64,000 nt of DNA from Modestobacter sp. VKM Ac-2982 (GCF_026967935.1 NZ_JAPVBL010000002.1:310001-374000); one strand, 5' to 3'. Shown: positions 8,157-17,213, counted from the first letter of the stretch. Notes: generated by a model from the sequence alone, not told the origin. Numbers and translations are program-made.

Positions 8157-9121
8157 CAGGCGCTCACGGCCGCGTGCTTGTCGGCGTAGGCGGTGGCGGC
8201 CTCGGTGACCCACGCGTTGTCATCGCGGGCGGCCCGGCGGCGGGCGATCCGCTCGTCGTTGCACGGGCCGTTGCCGGCCAGCACCTGCTTGAACTCCGAC
8301 CAGTCGATGGCGCCGAAGCGATAGCGGCCGGTCTCGGGGTCCAGGGCGAGCTCGGGGTCGGGCAGGGTCACGCCCAGCACCTCGGCCTGCGGCACGCTCA
8401 TGTCGACGAAGCGCTGGCGCAGCTCGTCGTTGGTGTGCCGCTTCACGCCCCACGCCATCGACTGGGCCGAGTTGGGGCTGTCGTCGTCCGGCGGGCCGAA
8501 CATCATCAGCGAGGGCCACCACCAGCGGTCGACGGAGTCCTGCACCATGGCGCGCTGGGCGTCGGTGCCGCGCATCATCGTCATCAGCAGCTCGTAGCCC
8601 TGCCGCTGGTGGAAGGACTCCTCCTTGCAGACCCGGATCATCGCGCGGGCGTAGGGGCCATAGCTCGACCGGCACAGCGGCACCTGGTTGCAGATCGCCG
8701 CGCCGTCGACGAGCCAGCCGATGACGCCGACGTCGGCGTAGGTGAGCGTCGGGTAGTTGAAGATCGAGCTGTACTTCTGCTTGCGCTCGATGAGCTTGTC
8801 GGTGAGGTCGGCGCGGTCGGCACCGAGGGTCTCGGCGGCCGAGTAGAGGTACAGCCCGTGGCCGGCCTCGTCCTGCACCTTGGCCAGCAGGATCGCCTTG
8901 CGCCGCAGGCTGGGGGCGGCGAGCAGCCAGTCGCCCTCGGGCTGCATCCCGATGATCTCCGAGTGGGCGTGCTGGGCGATCTGCCGGATCAGGCCCTTGC
9001 GGTAGCCCTCGGGCATCCAGTCGCGCGGCTCGATGCGGTGGTCGGCCGCGATCGTGGCGTCGAACTGCTGCTGCAGCGCGGTCTCGTCAGGAACAGGGCG
9101 GTCCAGCGTCGGCGCAGACAT
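8156..9121 (-). CDS. paaA: 1,2-phenylacetyl-CoA epoxidase catalytic subunit PaaA
   Basis: Di-iron oxygenase subunit that converts phenylacetyl-CoA to ring-1,2-epoxyphenylacetyl-CoA, the first dearomatising step of aerobic phenylacetate degradation. Two ExxH iron-ligand motifs are visible: EAGH in [14 protein letters not shown] and ESFH in [15 protein letters not shown]. The blocks [19 protein letters not shown] and [20 protein letters not shown] are diagnostic. The ATG at 9121 is preferred to one at 9145 because GAGGGG lies just upstream. It is first in the minus-strand operon and its promoter region carries the PaaR-type operator at 9147-9166. Confidence 0.96.
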   Translation of the reverse strand: MSAPTLDRPVPDETALQQQFDATIAADHRIEPRDWMPEGYRKGLIRQIAQHAHSEIIGMQPEGDWLLAAPSLRRKAILLAKVQDEAGHGLYLYSAAETLGADRADLTDKLIERKQKYSSIFNYPTLTYADVGVIGWLVDGAAICNQVPLCRSSYGPYARAMIRVCKEESFHQRQGYELLMTMMRGTDAQRAMVQDSVDRWWWPSLMMFGPPDDDSPNSAQSMAWGVKRHTNDELRQRFVDMSVPQAEVLGVTLPDPELALDPETGRYRFGAIDWSEFKQVLAGNGPCNDERIARRRAARDDNAWVTEAATAYADKHAAVSA

Positions 9122-9146
9122 GTCGTCCCCTCGTCGGGCGATCATT

Positions 9147-9166
9147 TACTGACCATGTGGTCGGTA
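9147..9166. promoter_or_regulatory. TetR/PaaR-type operator 1 (paaA side)
   Basis: 20-base inverted repeat TACTGACCA-TG-TGGTCGGTA, one mismatch between arms, 26 bases upstream of the paaA ATG. It matches the shape of TetR-family operators. A second copy with the same left arm lies at 9256-9275, and a TetR gene is in the divergent operon, so it is probably the PaaR site. Confidence 0.65.
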
Positions 9167-9227
9167 TTCAGTGTCCACCCTGACCCGGCGCGGCACAAGC
9201 CGTCCCCACCGGACGGCGCGGCGCGGG

Positions 9228-9256
9228 TTGACAGCCGTCCCGGCGAGGAGTTGGTT
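9228..9256 (+). promoter_or_regulatory. Promoter for paaK operon
   Basis: A perfect -35 TTGACA (9228-9233) is followed after 17 bases by TTGGTT (9251-9256), a weak -10. Operator 2 begins at 9256, so a bound repressor would cover the start site. Confidence 0.4.
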
Positions 9257-9275
9257 ACTGACCACCTGGACGGTA
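9256..9275. promoter_or_regulatory. TetR/PaaR-type operator 2 (paaK side)
   Basis: Second copy of the operator, TACTGACCA-CC-TGGACGGTA, with two mismatches between arms. Centre-to-centre distance to operator 1 is 109 bases. Each copy sits next to one of the two divergent paa promoters. Confidence 0.6.
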
Positions 9276-9343
9276 TTTGGGTGCCCCATGCGCCCTGCCG
9301 GCCGGCCGGCAACGACGCTCGGCGACCGCGGAGGACACAGCGC

Positions 9344-10696
9344 ATGACCACAGCGACCGGGACCACGGGCACGAACGAGAGCTCCCGCCGGCTGGGCTCG
9401 GCGCCCGACCCCGCCCAGCTCGACCCGGCGGAGCGGATGGGCGTCGACGAGCTGCGTGCCCTCCAGCTGGAGCGCCTGCAGTGGACCTTGCACCACGTCT
9501 ACGCGAACGTCCCGCACTACCGGGCGGCGTTCGACGCCGCCGGCGTGCACCCTGACGACTGCCGGGAGCTGGCCGACCTGGCACGCTTCCCGACCACGAG
9601 CAAGGCCGACCTGCGGGAGAACTACCCGTTCGGGATGTTCGCCGTCCCGCAGGAGGAGGTCCGCCGGGTGCACGCCTCCTCCGGCACGACCGGGCGGCCG
9701 ACCGTCGTCGGCTACACCGAGGCCGACATCGACACCTGGGCCACCGTCATGGCCCGGTCCATCCGCGCGGCCGGCGGTCGCCCGGGGGACAAGCTGCACA
9801 ACGCCTACGGCTACGGGCTGTTCACCGGCGGGCTCGGGGCGCACTACGGCGCGGAGAAGCTCGGCTGCACCGTCATCCCGGTCTCCGGCGGCATGACGCC
9901 CCGCCAGGTGCAGCTGATCCAGGACTTCCAGCCGCGGGTGATCATGGTGACGCCGTCCTACCTGCTCACGATCATCGACGAGTTCGAGAAGCAGGGCCTC
10001 GACCCGCGCGCCTGCTCCCTGCAGATCGGCATCTTCGGCGCCGAGCCGTGGACCGAGGAGATGCGCCGGGAGATGGAGGAGCGCCTGGACATCGAGGCGA
10101 TCGACATCTACGGGCTGTCGGAGGTCATGGGCCCCGGCATCGCCCAGGAGTGCGTCGAGACCAAGGACGGCCTGCACATCTGGGAGGACCACTTCTACCC
10201 GGAGGTCATCGACCCGGACACCGGCGCGGTGCTTCCGGAGGGCGAGCAGGGCGAGCTGGTGTTCACCTCGCTGACCAAGCAGGCGATGCCGGTCATCCGC
10301 TACCGCACCCGCGACCTCACCCGGCTGCTGCCGGGCACCGCCCGGCCGGGCATGCGCCGGATGGAGAAGGTGACCGGCCGGACCGACGACATGATCATCC
10401 TGCGCGGGGTCAACGTCTTCCCGACCCAGATCGAGGAGGTGGTGCTCCGGACGCCGGGGCTCTCGCCGCACTTCTCCCTCGAGCTGACCAGCCGCGGCCG
10501 GATGGACCACCTGACCGTGCACGTGGAGGCCCGGCCGGACTGCCCGGCCGACCGGCGCGCCGCTGCGGGCCGGGAGGTCGGCGCGGCGGTGAAGGACACC
10601 ATCGGGGTCACCGTCGACGTGTCGGTCGTCGACCCGGAGACGCTGGCCCGCTCGGTCGGCAAGCTGCAGCGGCTCACGGATCGCCGGGAGCGCTGA
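9344..10696 (+). CDS. paaK: Phenylacetate-CoA ligase PaaK
   Basis: AMP-forming ligase that activates phenylacetate to phenylacetyl-CoA with ATP. The 450-residue protein shows the P-loop motif HASSGTTGRPT, the YGYGLFTGGLGAHYGAEKLG block typical of PaaK, the A5-like YGLSEVMGPG, the RYRTRDLTRL motif, and the C-terminal hinge TGRTDDMIILRGVNVFPTQIE. The ATG at 9344 has GGAGGA about 9 bases upstream. It leads the plus-strand paaK-paaR-paaZ operon; its stop overlaps the paaR start (TGATG). Confidence 0.96.
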   Translation: MTTATGTTGTNESSRRLGSAPDPAQLDPAERMGVDELRALQLERLQWTLHHVYANVPHYRAAFDAAGVHPDDCRELADLARFPTTSKADLRENYPFGMFAVPQEEVRRVHASSGTTGRPTVVGYTEADIDTWATVMARSIRAAGGRPGDKLHNAYGYGLFTGGLGAHYGAEKLGCTVIPVSGGMTPRQVQLIQDFQPRVIMVTPSYLLTIIDEFEKQGLDPRACSLQIGIFGAEPWTEEMRREMEERLDIEAIDIYGLSEVMGPGIAQECVETKDGLHIWEDHFYPEVIDPDTGAVLPEGEQGELVFTSLTKQAMPVIRYRTRDLTRLLPGTARPGMRRMEKVTGRTDDMIILRGVNVFPTQIEEVVLRTPGLSPHFSLELTSRGRMDHLTVHVEARPDCPADRRAAAGREVGAAVKDTIGVTVDVSVVDPETLARSVGKLQRLTDRRER

Positions 10697-11322
10697 TGAC
10701 CGTGATCCCGGCGCGGCGGGGGAGGCCCGGGCACTCGCTGGACTCGTTGCTGGACACCGCGGTGGCCGTGTTCATCGAGCGCGGGTACGAGGCGACGAGC
10801 ATGGACGAGCTGGCGGCCCGGCTCGGCGTCACCAAGTCGGCGATCTACCACCACGTGCCGAGCAAGGTGGAGCTGCTCCGGCTCGCCCTGGACCGCGCGC
10901 TCAATGCGCTGTTCGCCGTCCTCGACGAGCCGGGGGCGCTCGACGGCCCCGCCATCGACCGGTTGGAGCACGTCGTCCGCGGGTCGGTGCGGGTGCTGAC
11001 CACCCACCTGCCGTTCGTCACCCTGCTGCTGCGGGTGCGCGGGAACTCCGCGGTCGAGTCCGAGGCGCTGGAGCGGCGCCGTGAGTTCGACCGGATCGTC
11101 ACCGACCTGGTCCGCGCGGCCGAGTCCGACGGCGACGTGCGGCCCGACGTCGACCCCGCGGTGACCAGCCGGCTGCTGTTCGGCACCGTCAACTCCCTCA
11201 CCGAGTGGTACCGACCCGGTCGCGGCCTGGACGCCGAGGCGCTGGCCGACGCGCTCGTCACGACCACCTTCAGCGGCCTGCGCACGGCGGCCGTCCCCGT
11301 CACCCCGGAGGCACTCCGATGA
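10696..11322 (+). CDS. paaR: TetR-family repressor of phenylacetate genes (PaaR-like)
   Basis: TetR regulator of 208 residues with an N-terminal helix-turn-helix (MDELAARLGVTKSAIYHHVPSKVELL) and a variable ligand domain. It lies between paaK and paaZ, overlapping paaK by TGATG and paaZ by ATGA, so it is co-expressed with the pathway it probably controls. Actinobacterial PaaR homologues respond to phenylacetyl-CoA; by analogy this protein should bind the two 20-base palindromes at 9147-9166 and 9256-9275 until the CoA ester releases it. The role is inferred from context. Confidence 0.85.
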   Translation: MTVIPARRGRPGHSLDSLLDTAVAVFIERGYEATSMDELAARLGVTKSAIYHHVPSKVELLRLALDRALNALFAVLDEPGALDGPAIDRLEHVVRGSVRVLTTHLPFVTLLLRVRGNSAVESEALERRREFDRIVTDLVRAAESDGDVRPDVDPAVTSRLLFGTVNSLTEWYRPGRGLDAEALADALVTTTFSGLRTAAVPVTPEALR

Positions 11323-13376
11323 CCGCACCGCTGCTGCCGAGCTACGTCGCCGGCCGCTGGTACACCGCCCCCGACGAGGGGACGCCGATCGCCGACGCCG
11401 TCACCGGCGAGACCGTCGTCCGGATGTCCAGCACCGGGCTCGACGTGCCGGCGATGCTCGACCACGCCCGCTCGGTGGGCGGCCCGGCGCTGCGCGAGCT
11501 GACCTTCCACCAGCGTGCGGCGCTGCTCAAGCAGCTGGGCCTGCGGCTGATGGCGGAGAAGGACGCGTTCTACGCGCTGTCCCGGCGCACCGGCTGCACC
11601 GACCGGGACACCGCCGTGGACGTCGACGGCGGCTTCGGCACGCTGCTGTCCTACGCCAGCAAGGCGCGCCGGGAGCTGCCCGACGACACCGTCGTCCTGG
11701 ACGGCGCCCCCGAGCCGCTGGGCCGGGGCGGCACCTTCCTGGGCCAGCACCTGTACACCCCGATGCGCGGGGTCGCGGTCCAGGTCAACGCCTTCAACTT
11801 CCCGGTCTGGGGCTTCCTGGAGAAGTTCGCCCCCGCCTTCATCGCCGGCGTCCCGACCGTGGTGAAGCCGGGCAGCCAGACCGCCTACCTGACCGAGGCC
11901 GTCGTCCGCTCGATCGTGGACAGCGGCCTGCTGCCGGAGGGCAGCGTGCAGCTGCTGGCCGGCAGCGCTGCCGGCGTCCTGGACGGGCTGGCCGGGCAGG
12001 ACCTGGTCTTCTTCACCGGCTCGGCGTCCACCGCCCGCAAGCTGCGCAGCCACCCGGCGGTGGTGGCGAACTCCGTCCGGTTCAACGCCGAGGCCGACTC
12101 GCTCAACTGCGCGGTGCTCGGCCCCGACGCCGGCCCGGACACCCCCGAGTTCGGCCTGTTCGTCGACCAGCTGGTCACCGAGATGACGGTCAAGGCGGGG
12201 CAGAAGTGCACCGCCATCCGCCGGGCGCTGGTGCCCCGCGACCTGGTGGACGACGTCGTCGAGGCGACCCGCGCGAAGCTGGCCGACGTCGTGGTCGGTG
12301 CGCCGGGCGCCGAGGGCGTCGCGATGGGCCCGCTGGCCAGCCTGGACCAGCGGCAGGAGGTGCTCCGCGCGGTGAAGGCGCTGCGCGGGGTCGCCGACCT
12401 GGTCGCCGGTGACCCGGACGACTTCTCCGTGGTCGGTGCCGACCGTGACCGGGGCGCCTTCCTGCCCCCGATGCTGCTGCGCTGCGACGACCTGTCCGCC
12501 GGCGAGCCGCACGACGTCGAGGCGTTCGGGCCGGTGAGCACCGTGCTGCCCTACGACGGCGTCGAGCAGGCGGTCGAACTGGCCGCCCGCGGGCAGGGCA
12601 GCCTGGTCGGCTCGGTCGTCACCCACGACCAGGGGTTCGCCCGCGCCTTCGTGCGGGGTGCGGCGCACTCGCACGGTCGCATCCTGGTGCTGGACCGGGA
12701 CGACGCGAAGGAGAACACCGGGCACGGCTCGCCGCTGCCGGTGCTGGTGCACGGTGGCCCGGGCCGGGCCGGTGGTGGGGAGGAGCTCGGCGGCATCCGC
12801 GGGGTGCTGCACCACATGCAGCGCACCGCCGTGCAGGGCTCGCCGGACATGCTCACCACGATCGGCGGGCGCTGGGTGACCGGCGCCCAGCGGCGTGAGG
12901 ACGACGTCCACCCCTTCCGCAAGTCGCTGGCCGAGCTGCGGATCGGGGACTCGGTGACCGCCGGGCCCCGGGCGGTCACCCTCGCCGACATCGAGCACTT
13001 CGCCGAGTTCACCGGCGACACCTTCTACGCCCACATGGACGAGGCGGCCGCCGCGGCCAACCCGCTGTTCGGCGGGCGGGTCGCGCACGGCTACCTGATC
13101 GTCTCCTGGGCCGCCGGGCTGTTCGTCGACCCCGACCCGGGCCCGGTGCTGGCCAACTACGGGGTGGACGCCCTGCGGTTCCTCACCCCGGTGAAGCCGG
13201 GGGCGGAGCTCACCGTGACGCTCACCTGCAAGCAGATCACCCCCCGGGGTGGCGCCGAACACGGCGAGGTGCGCTGGGATGCGGTCGTCGTCGACGGCGA
13301 CGGGCAGCCGGTGGCCACCTACGACGTGCTCACCATGGTGGCCAAGACCTGGCCGCCGGCGGCCGACCCGAGCTGA
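11319..13376 (+). CDS. paaZ: Bifunctional PaaZ: semialdehyde dehydrogenase / oxepin-CoA hydrolase
   Basis: Two-domain enzyme of 685 residues that opens the oxepin-CoA ring and oxidises the resulting aldehyde. Residues 1-520 are an aldehyde dehydrogenase domain, with the general base Glu in FNAEADSLN and the nucleophilic Cys in VKAGQKCTAIRRA. Residues about 530-685 are a MaoC-like hydratase domain, with EFTGDTFYAHMDEAAA and FGGRVAHGYLIVSWAAG. The ATG overlaps the paaR stop. Downstream beta-oxidation genes (paaF, G, H, J) and the thioesterase paaI are not in this window, so they must lie elsewhere if the pathway is complete. Confidence 0.95.
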   Translation: MTAPLLPSYVAGRWYTAPDEGTPIADAVTGETVVRMSSTGLDVPAMLDHARSVGGPALRELTFHQRAALLKQLGLRLMAEKDAFYALSRRTGCTDRDTAVDVDGGFGTLLSYASKARRELPDDTVVLDGAPEPLGRGGTFLGQHLYTPMRGVAVQVNAFNFPVWGFLEKFAPAFIAGVPTVVKPGSQTAYLTEAVVRSIVDSGLLPEGSVQLLAGSAAGVLDGLAGQDLVFFTGSASTARKLRSHPAVVANSVRFNAEADSLNCAVLGPDAGPDTPEFGLFVDQLVTEMTVKAGQKCTAIRRALVPRDLVDDVVEATRAKLADVVVGAPGAEGVAMGPLASLDQRQEVLRAVKALRGVADLVAGDPDDFSVVGADRDRGAFLPPMLLRCDDLSAGEPHDVEAFGPVSTVLPYDGVEQAVELAARGQGSLVGSVVTHDQGFARAFVRGAAHSHGRILVLDRDDAKENTGHGSPLPVLVHGGPGRAGGGEELGGIRGVLHHMQRTAVQGSPDMLTTIGGRWVTGAQRREDDVHPFRKSLAELRIGDSVTAGPRAVTLADIEHFAEFTGDTFYAHMDEAAAAANPLFGGRVAHGYLIVSWAAGLFVDPDPGPVLANYGVDALRFLTPVKPGAELTVTLTCKQITPRGGAEHGEVRWDAVVVDGDGQPVATYDVLTMVAKTWPPAADPS

Positions 13377-13400
13377 GCGGCGACCAGCGACGGACCGGGG

Positions 13401-14231
13401 TCAGCCGGCGGCGGTCGAGTCGTCCGGCCGGCGGGCGACCTCGACGTGCGGCCGGGTCTGCCACAGCGCCCACTCGGCGCTGACGTCCCCGGCGGTGCGC
13501 AGCAGCCGGGGGAGGTGCTCGGTGAGCAGCTGGTCGGTCGAGGTCTCCGCGGCGTGCACGGTCACGTTCATCGCGGCGCGCACGGCGCCGGCCCCGTCCC
13601 GGACGGGCACGGCGACCGAGCGGACGCCGGGGGCGAGCTCCTCGTCGGCCAGCGCCCAGCCGCGGGCGCGCACCTCGGTCAGCTCGGCCTGCAGCTGGTC
13701 GGCGGAGCGGCCGATGTAGGCCGGGAGCCCGGCGCGGCTCGGCTGGGCCAGCGTGGCGTCCAGCTCGGCGGGGGAGAGGGCGGCGAGCAACACCTTGCCC
13801 TGCGAGGTCTGCACGGCGGGGAACCGCGTGCCGATCTCCACCCGCAGCGTGATCAGCTTCGGCACGGCCACCCGGGCGACGTAGACGATGTCCGAGCCGT
13901 CGAGCTGGGCCATCGAGGAGGACTCACCGGTCTGCACGACCAGCGCCTCCAGGTGCGGGCGCGCGATCTCCCACAGCCCCAGGGCCCCGACGTAGGCCAT
14001 GCCGAGAGTGAGCACCTTCGGGGTGAGCCGGAAGGCGCCGGTGGACGAGCGGACGAACCCGAGCTCCTCCAGGGTGAGCAGCAGCCGACGCGCGGTCGGC
14101 CGGGCCAGTCCGGCGGCGGCGGCGACGTCGCTGAGCGACATGACCGGATGGTCGGCGTCGAAGCAGGCCAGCACGTCCAGACCGCGTGCCAGCGCCTCCA
14201 CGAAGTCGGGCCCCGTGCCCCGTCCTGCCAC
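13401..14231 (-). CDS. IclR-family transcriptional regulator
   Basis: 276-residue regulator with an N-terminal winged helix (ARGLDVLACFDADHPVMSLSDVAAAAGLA; PTARRLLLTLEELGFV) and a C-terminal IclR effector domain (GESSSMAQLDGSDIVYVARV; GKVLLAALSP; RARGWALADEELAPGVRSVAVPV). Such proteins usually control aromatic or carboxylic-acid degradation. The GTG start at 14231 is preceded by GGAAGG. It is the last minus-strand gene of the amidohydrolase unit and the obvious candidate to bind the perfect palindrome at 15836-15853 between the divergent halves of the cluster. Confidence 0.88.
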   Translation of the reverse strand: MAGRGTGPDFVEALARGLDVLACFDADHPVMSLSDVAAAAGLARPTARRLLLTLEELGFVRSSTGAFRLTPKVLTLGMAYVGALGLWEIARPHLEALVVQTGESSSMAQLDGSDIVYVARVAVPKLITLRVEIGTRFPAVQTSQGKVLLAALSPAELDATLAQPSRAGLPAYIGRSADQLQAELTEVRARGWALADEELAPGVRSVAVPVRDGAGAVRAAMNVTVHAAETSTDQLLTEHLPRLLRTAGDVSAEWALWQTRPHVEVARRPDDSTAAG

Positions 14232-14264
14232 CGTGCGCCACCTTCCGTCCGATTGCTGCTGGTG

Positions 14265-14297
14265 CGTCGCACCGCGCCGGGCCGGCGCGGTGCGACG
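14265..14297. terminator. 16-bp perfect hairpin between amidohydrolase and IclR genes
   Basis: Arms 14265-14280 and 14282-14297 are perfectly complementary with one central base, all GC-rich. It lies between two genes on the same strand, so it may terminate or attenuate the amidohydrolase transcript before the regulator gene. Confidence 0.6.
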
Positions 14298-14302
14298 GGT
14301 GC

Positions 14303-15805
14303 TCAGTGTGAGGTGTGCTGGTCGAGCGAGGGCTCGCCGAACACGTTGCCCCGGGCTCCGTGGGTGGAGTGGGACTTGTACTCGGTGTAGGTGTACGGGT
14401 TGTCCAGCACGTCGTCGTCCGGCAGCGCCGGGTTCATGCCGGCTGCCCATGCCTCCGGGCCGAGGGTCGACTGCAGGTGCTCGACCGTCGCGTCGACGGT
14501 CCGCCGCACTGCGGCCAGGTCGGCGCCGACCAGCTGGTGCTCGTGCTTCACCACGCGGCCGCCGACGAGCACGGTGTGCACGTCGCCGCGCTGGGCCTGG
14601 AAGGCCACGTGCCCGTAGGGGTTCAGCAGCGGGAAGGAGACCGGCGACCGGTCGTTCTTGATCAGCACGACGTCGCCCTGCTTGCCCGGCTCCAGGCTGC
14701 CCAGGTCGTCGCGGCCCAGTGCCTGCGCGCCGCCGCGGGTGGCCCAGTCGACGACCTGCTCGGCCCGCAGGTGCACCTGGGTGACCGTCTGCCCCTGGGA
14801 GTGCGCCTCCAGGTGCTCCCGCGACCGGTCGGCGCCCAGCGTGCTGCGCATCGCGGAGAACAGGTCGCTGCTCCACCACACGCTGGTGTCCATCGACAAC
14901 GAGACCGGGATGCCGTGCTTGCGCACCTGCCAGGTGGGCGGGTAGCCCTGCCCGGCGCTCTGCTCGGACTCCGTGGACACCGAGATGGAGCCGCCGGTCG
15001 CGGCGATCCGGTGGTAGGAGTCGGTGGTCAGCGTGGCGGCGTGCACGTACACCGTCTCAGGGGTCATGAAGCCGTTCTCGTGCATCAGCCGGATGCCCTC
15101 GTCGCCGGTGGCCCCCCAGACGCCGGCGTGCGTGGTGACCGGCAGGCCGAGCTCGCGCGCCACCTCGAAGGCCGGCTTCTCCGGGAACGCCGGGTCACCG
15201 GTGACGTCGAAGGCCAGTTGCAGGCCGAGCTTGCCCTCGTCCTGGCGACGCTTCAGGAACGCCTGCACGGCCGGGTCGGTGGCCCACTCCCACGGGCCGG
15301 CCTGGATGTTGCCGTAGGCCAGCAGGAACCGGCCGGGCACCGCGAGCAGGGCGTCGGCGGCGGCCTCGGCGTGGTCGACGGTCTGCAGCCCGTGCGACCA
15401 GTCGACGGTGGTGGTCACCCCGGCCTCGACCGCGTCCCAGGCCGAGAGCAGGTTGCCGGCGTAGACGTCGTCGGGACGGAACGCCTTGCCGTGCTCCAGG
15501 TAGTACCAGACGAAGTACTGGGTGAGCGTCCAGTCGGCGCCGTAGCCGCGCATCGCGGTCTGCCACATGTGCCGGTGGGTGTCGATCATGCCGGGCATCA
15601 CGACGCCGCCCTGTGCGTCGATCTCCAGGGTCCCGGCCGGGACGTCGAGCTGCCGGCCGACGGCGGCGATCTTCCCGTCCACGACGAGGACGTCGGCGTC
15701 GGGCAGCACGGTGTGTGCGTCGTCCATGGTCAGCACGGTGCCGTTGCGCAGCACGACCGGGCGGTCGGTCGCCTGCCCCGCGACGTGGGTGTCGGGCTGG
15801 GACAT
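14303..15805 (-). CDS. Atz/Trz-type metal-dependent amidohydrolase
   Basis: 500-residue hydrolase of the amidohydrolase superfamily (guanine deaminase / chlorohydrolase branch), with an N-terminal beta-sandwich (VVLRNGTVLTMDD) and a TIM barrel. Metal ligands are visible: HxH in PGMIDTHRHMWQT, His in VTTHAGVWG, and the conserved Asp in SLSMDTSVWWSSD. The C-terminal LGSLEPGKQGDVVLI block is typical. These enzymes remove amino, chloro or similar groups from heterocycles or aromatics. The ATG at 15805 has GGAGG 6 bases upstream. It is divergent from the CoA-transferase/LigAB operon and probably prepares or modifies the substrate of that pathway; the substrate is unknown. Confidence 0.85.
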   Translation of the reverse strand: MSQPDTHVAGQATDRPVVLRNGTVLTMDDAHTVLPDADVLVVDGKIAAVGRQLDVPAGTLEIDAQGGVVMPGMIDTHRHMWQTAMRGYGADWTLTQYFVWYYLEHGKAFRPDDVYAGNLLSAWDAVEAGVTTTVDWSHGLQTVDHAEAAADALLAVPGRFLLAYGNIQAGPWEWATDPAVQAFLKRRQDEGKLGLQLAFDVTGDPAFPEKPAFEVARELGLPVTTHAGVWGATGDEGIRLMHENGFMTPETVYVHAATLTTDSYHRIAATGGSISVSTESEQSAGQGYPPTWQVRKHGIPVSLSMDTSVWWSSDLFSAMRSTLGADRSREHLEAHSQGQTVTQVHLRAEQVVDWATRGGAQALGRDDLGSLEPGKQGDVVLIKNDRSPVSFPLLNPYGHVAFQAQRGDVHTVLVGGRVVKHEHQLVGADLAAVRRTVDATVEHLQSTLGPEAWAAGMNPALPDDDVLDNPYTYTEYKSHSTHGARGNVFGEPSLDQHTSH

Positions 15806-15835
15806 CGTCTTCCTCCAGGCCGTCACCGGGACTGT

Positions 15836-15853
15836 TGCGGACGATTGTCCGCA
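15836..15853. promoter_or_regulatory. Palindromic operator between divergent halves of the catabolic cluster
   Basis: Perfect inverted repeat TGCGGAC-GATT-GTCCGCA, 31 bases upstream of the amidohydrolase ATG. Size and symmetry fit IclR-family operators. The adjacent IclR gene is the likely binder (inference). Confidence 0.55.
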
Positions 15854-15934
15854 GAACGGTCAGCCTGGCGACCGTCCCACTCTCGGGGTGATCGCGGCCA
15901 CATGTCAAGGCGGGCCTCGGAGGCTCGCTTGTAG

Positions 15935-15940
15935 TTGACA
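15935..15940 (+). promoter_or_regulatory. -35 element of CoA-transferase operon promoter (candidate)
   Basis: TTGACA on the plus strand about 86 bases before the CoA-transferase ATG; the -10 is weak. A divergent TTGACA on the minus strand lies at 15903-15908 facing the amidohydrolase. Confidence 0.3.
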
Positions 15941-16025
15941 GTGACGCTGCGCGGTGGTGAGACTCGACGCAGTTCCGGACGCCCGTCCGCTTGACGGCGA
16001 AACACCGCTCGAGGGGCCACACCCG

Positions 16026-17213
16026 ATGACCGAACACCCACTGCCGCCCGGCAGCTCGCCGGGCCGGGGGCCGCTCTCCGGCCTGCTGGTGGCCGACTTC
16101 TCCCGGGTCCTCGCCGGGCCCTACGCCAGCATGCTGCTGGCCGACATGGGGGCCGAGGTGGTCAAGGTGGAGAGCCCCGCCGGCGACGACACCCGCAGCT
16201 GGCAGCCGCCGGTGCGCGAGGGCGTCTCGACCTACTACCTGGGCGTGAACCGCAACAAGCGGTCCATCGCCCTGGACCTCAAGGACCCCGACGACGCCGC
16301 CGCGGCCCAGGAGCTGGCCCGGCGCGCCGACATCGTCATCGAGAACTTCAAGACCGGCGGGCTGGGCCGCTTCGGCCTGGACTACGCGACGGTCAGCGCG
16401 ACGAACCCCGGCGTCGTCTACGCGTCGATCACCGGCTTCGGCAGCGGGCCGGCCGGAGCGCCGCTCCCGGGGTACGACCTGATCGTGCAGGCGATCTCCG
16501 GCCTGATGAGCCTCACCGGCGACCCCGAGGGCGAGCCGTTCCGGGCCGGCATCTCCGTCTTCGACGTCATGGCCGGCCTGCACGCCACCATCGGCGTGCT
16601 CTCGGCGCTGAACGTCCGGCACGAGACCGGTCGCGGCCAGCACGTCGAGGTCAACCTGCTGTCCTCCGCCCTGTCCGGGCTGGTCAACCACGCCAGCGCC
16701 GTCGTCGCCGGTGGCGTCGTCCCGTTCCGGATGGGCAACAGCCACCCGAGCCTGTTCCCCTACGAGCCGCTCCCGTGCGCCGACGGCGACCTGATCATCA
16801 CCGCCGGCAACAACGGCCAGTTCCGCCGGCTGGTCGAGGTGCTCGGCGTGCCCGAGCTCGCCGACGACCCGCGGTTCGCCCGCAACGAGGACCGCACGGC
16901 CAACCGGGACGAGCTGCGCCCGCTGCTGGTCGAGCGGCTCAGCACCCGGTCCAAGCGGGACTGGTTCGACGACATCATCGCCGCGGGCGTGCCCTGCGGG
17001 CCGATCAACACCGTCGACCAGGGGGTGGCCTTCGCCGAGTCGATCGGCCTGGACCCGGTGGTGACCGTGGGGGAGGGCGAGGCGGCAGTCCCCTCGGTCC
17101 GCCACCCGATCACCTTCTCCGAGACCCCGGCCGACTACCGGCTGCCGCCGCCGGCCCTGGACGAGCACGGTGCCGAGCTGCGACGGTGGCTGGCCACCGA
17201 GGAGGACGCGTGA
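16026..17213 (+). CDS. CaiB/BaiF family CoA-transferase
   Basis: Family III CoA-transferase of 395 residues that moves CoA from an acyl-CoA to a free carboxylic acid. Signatures: LLVADFSRVLAGPYASMLLADMGAEVVKVE near the N-terminus, NRNKRSIALDLKD, ADIVIENFKTGGL, and the catalytic Asp in PGYDLIVQAISGLMSLTG. The ATG at 16026 has GAGGGG upstream. First gene of a five-gene operon; its stop overlaps the next start as GTGA. In this context it probably activates an organic acid made after ring cleavage so that the citryl-CoA-lyase-like protein can split it. Confidence 0.9.
   Translation: MTEHPLPPGSSPGRGPLSGLLVADFSRVLAGPYASMLLADMGAEVVKVESPAGDDTRSWQPPVREGVSTYYLGVNRNKRSIALDLKDPDDAAAAQELARRADIVIENFKTGGLGRFGLDYATVSATNPGVVYASITGFGSGPAGAPLPGYDLIVQAISGLMSLTGDPEGEPFRAGISVFDVMAGLHATIGVLSALNVRHETGRGQHVEVNLLSSALSGLVNHASAVVAGGVVPFRMGNSHPSLFPYEPLPCADGDLIITAGNNGQFRRLVEVLGVPELADDPRFARNEDRTANRDELRPLLVERLSTRSKRDWFDDIIAAGVPCGPINTVDQGVAFAESIGLDPVVTVGEGEAAVPSVRHPITFSETPADYRLPPPALDEHGAELRRWLATEEDA

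Noticed and set aside
8174..9343. Long plus-strand frame in front of paaK (an 840-codon frame spanning 8174-10696)
   Set aside because: The first 390 codons are the antisense shadow of paaA; paaK begins at ATG 9344 with a ribosome site and family motifs.
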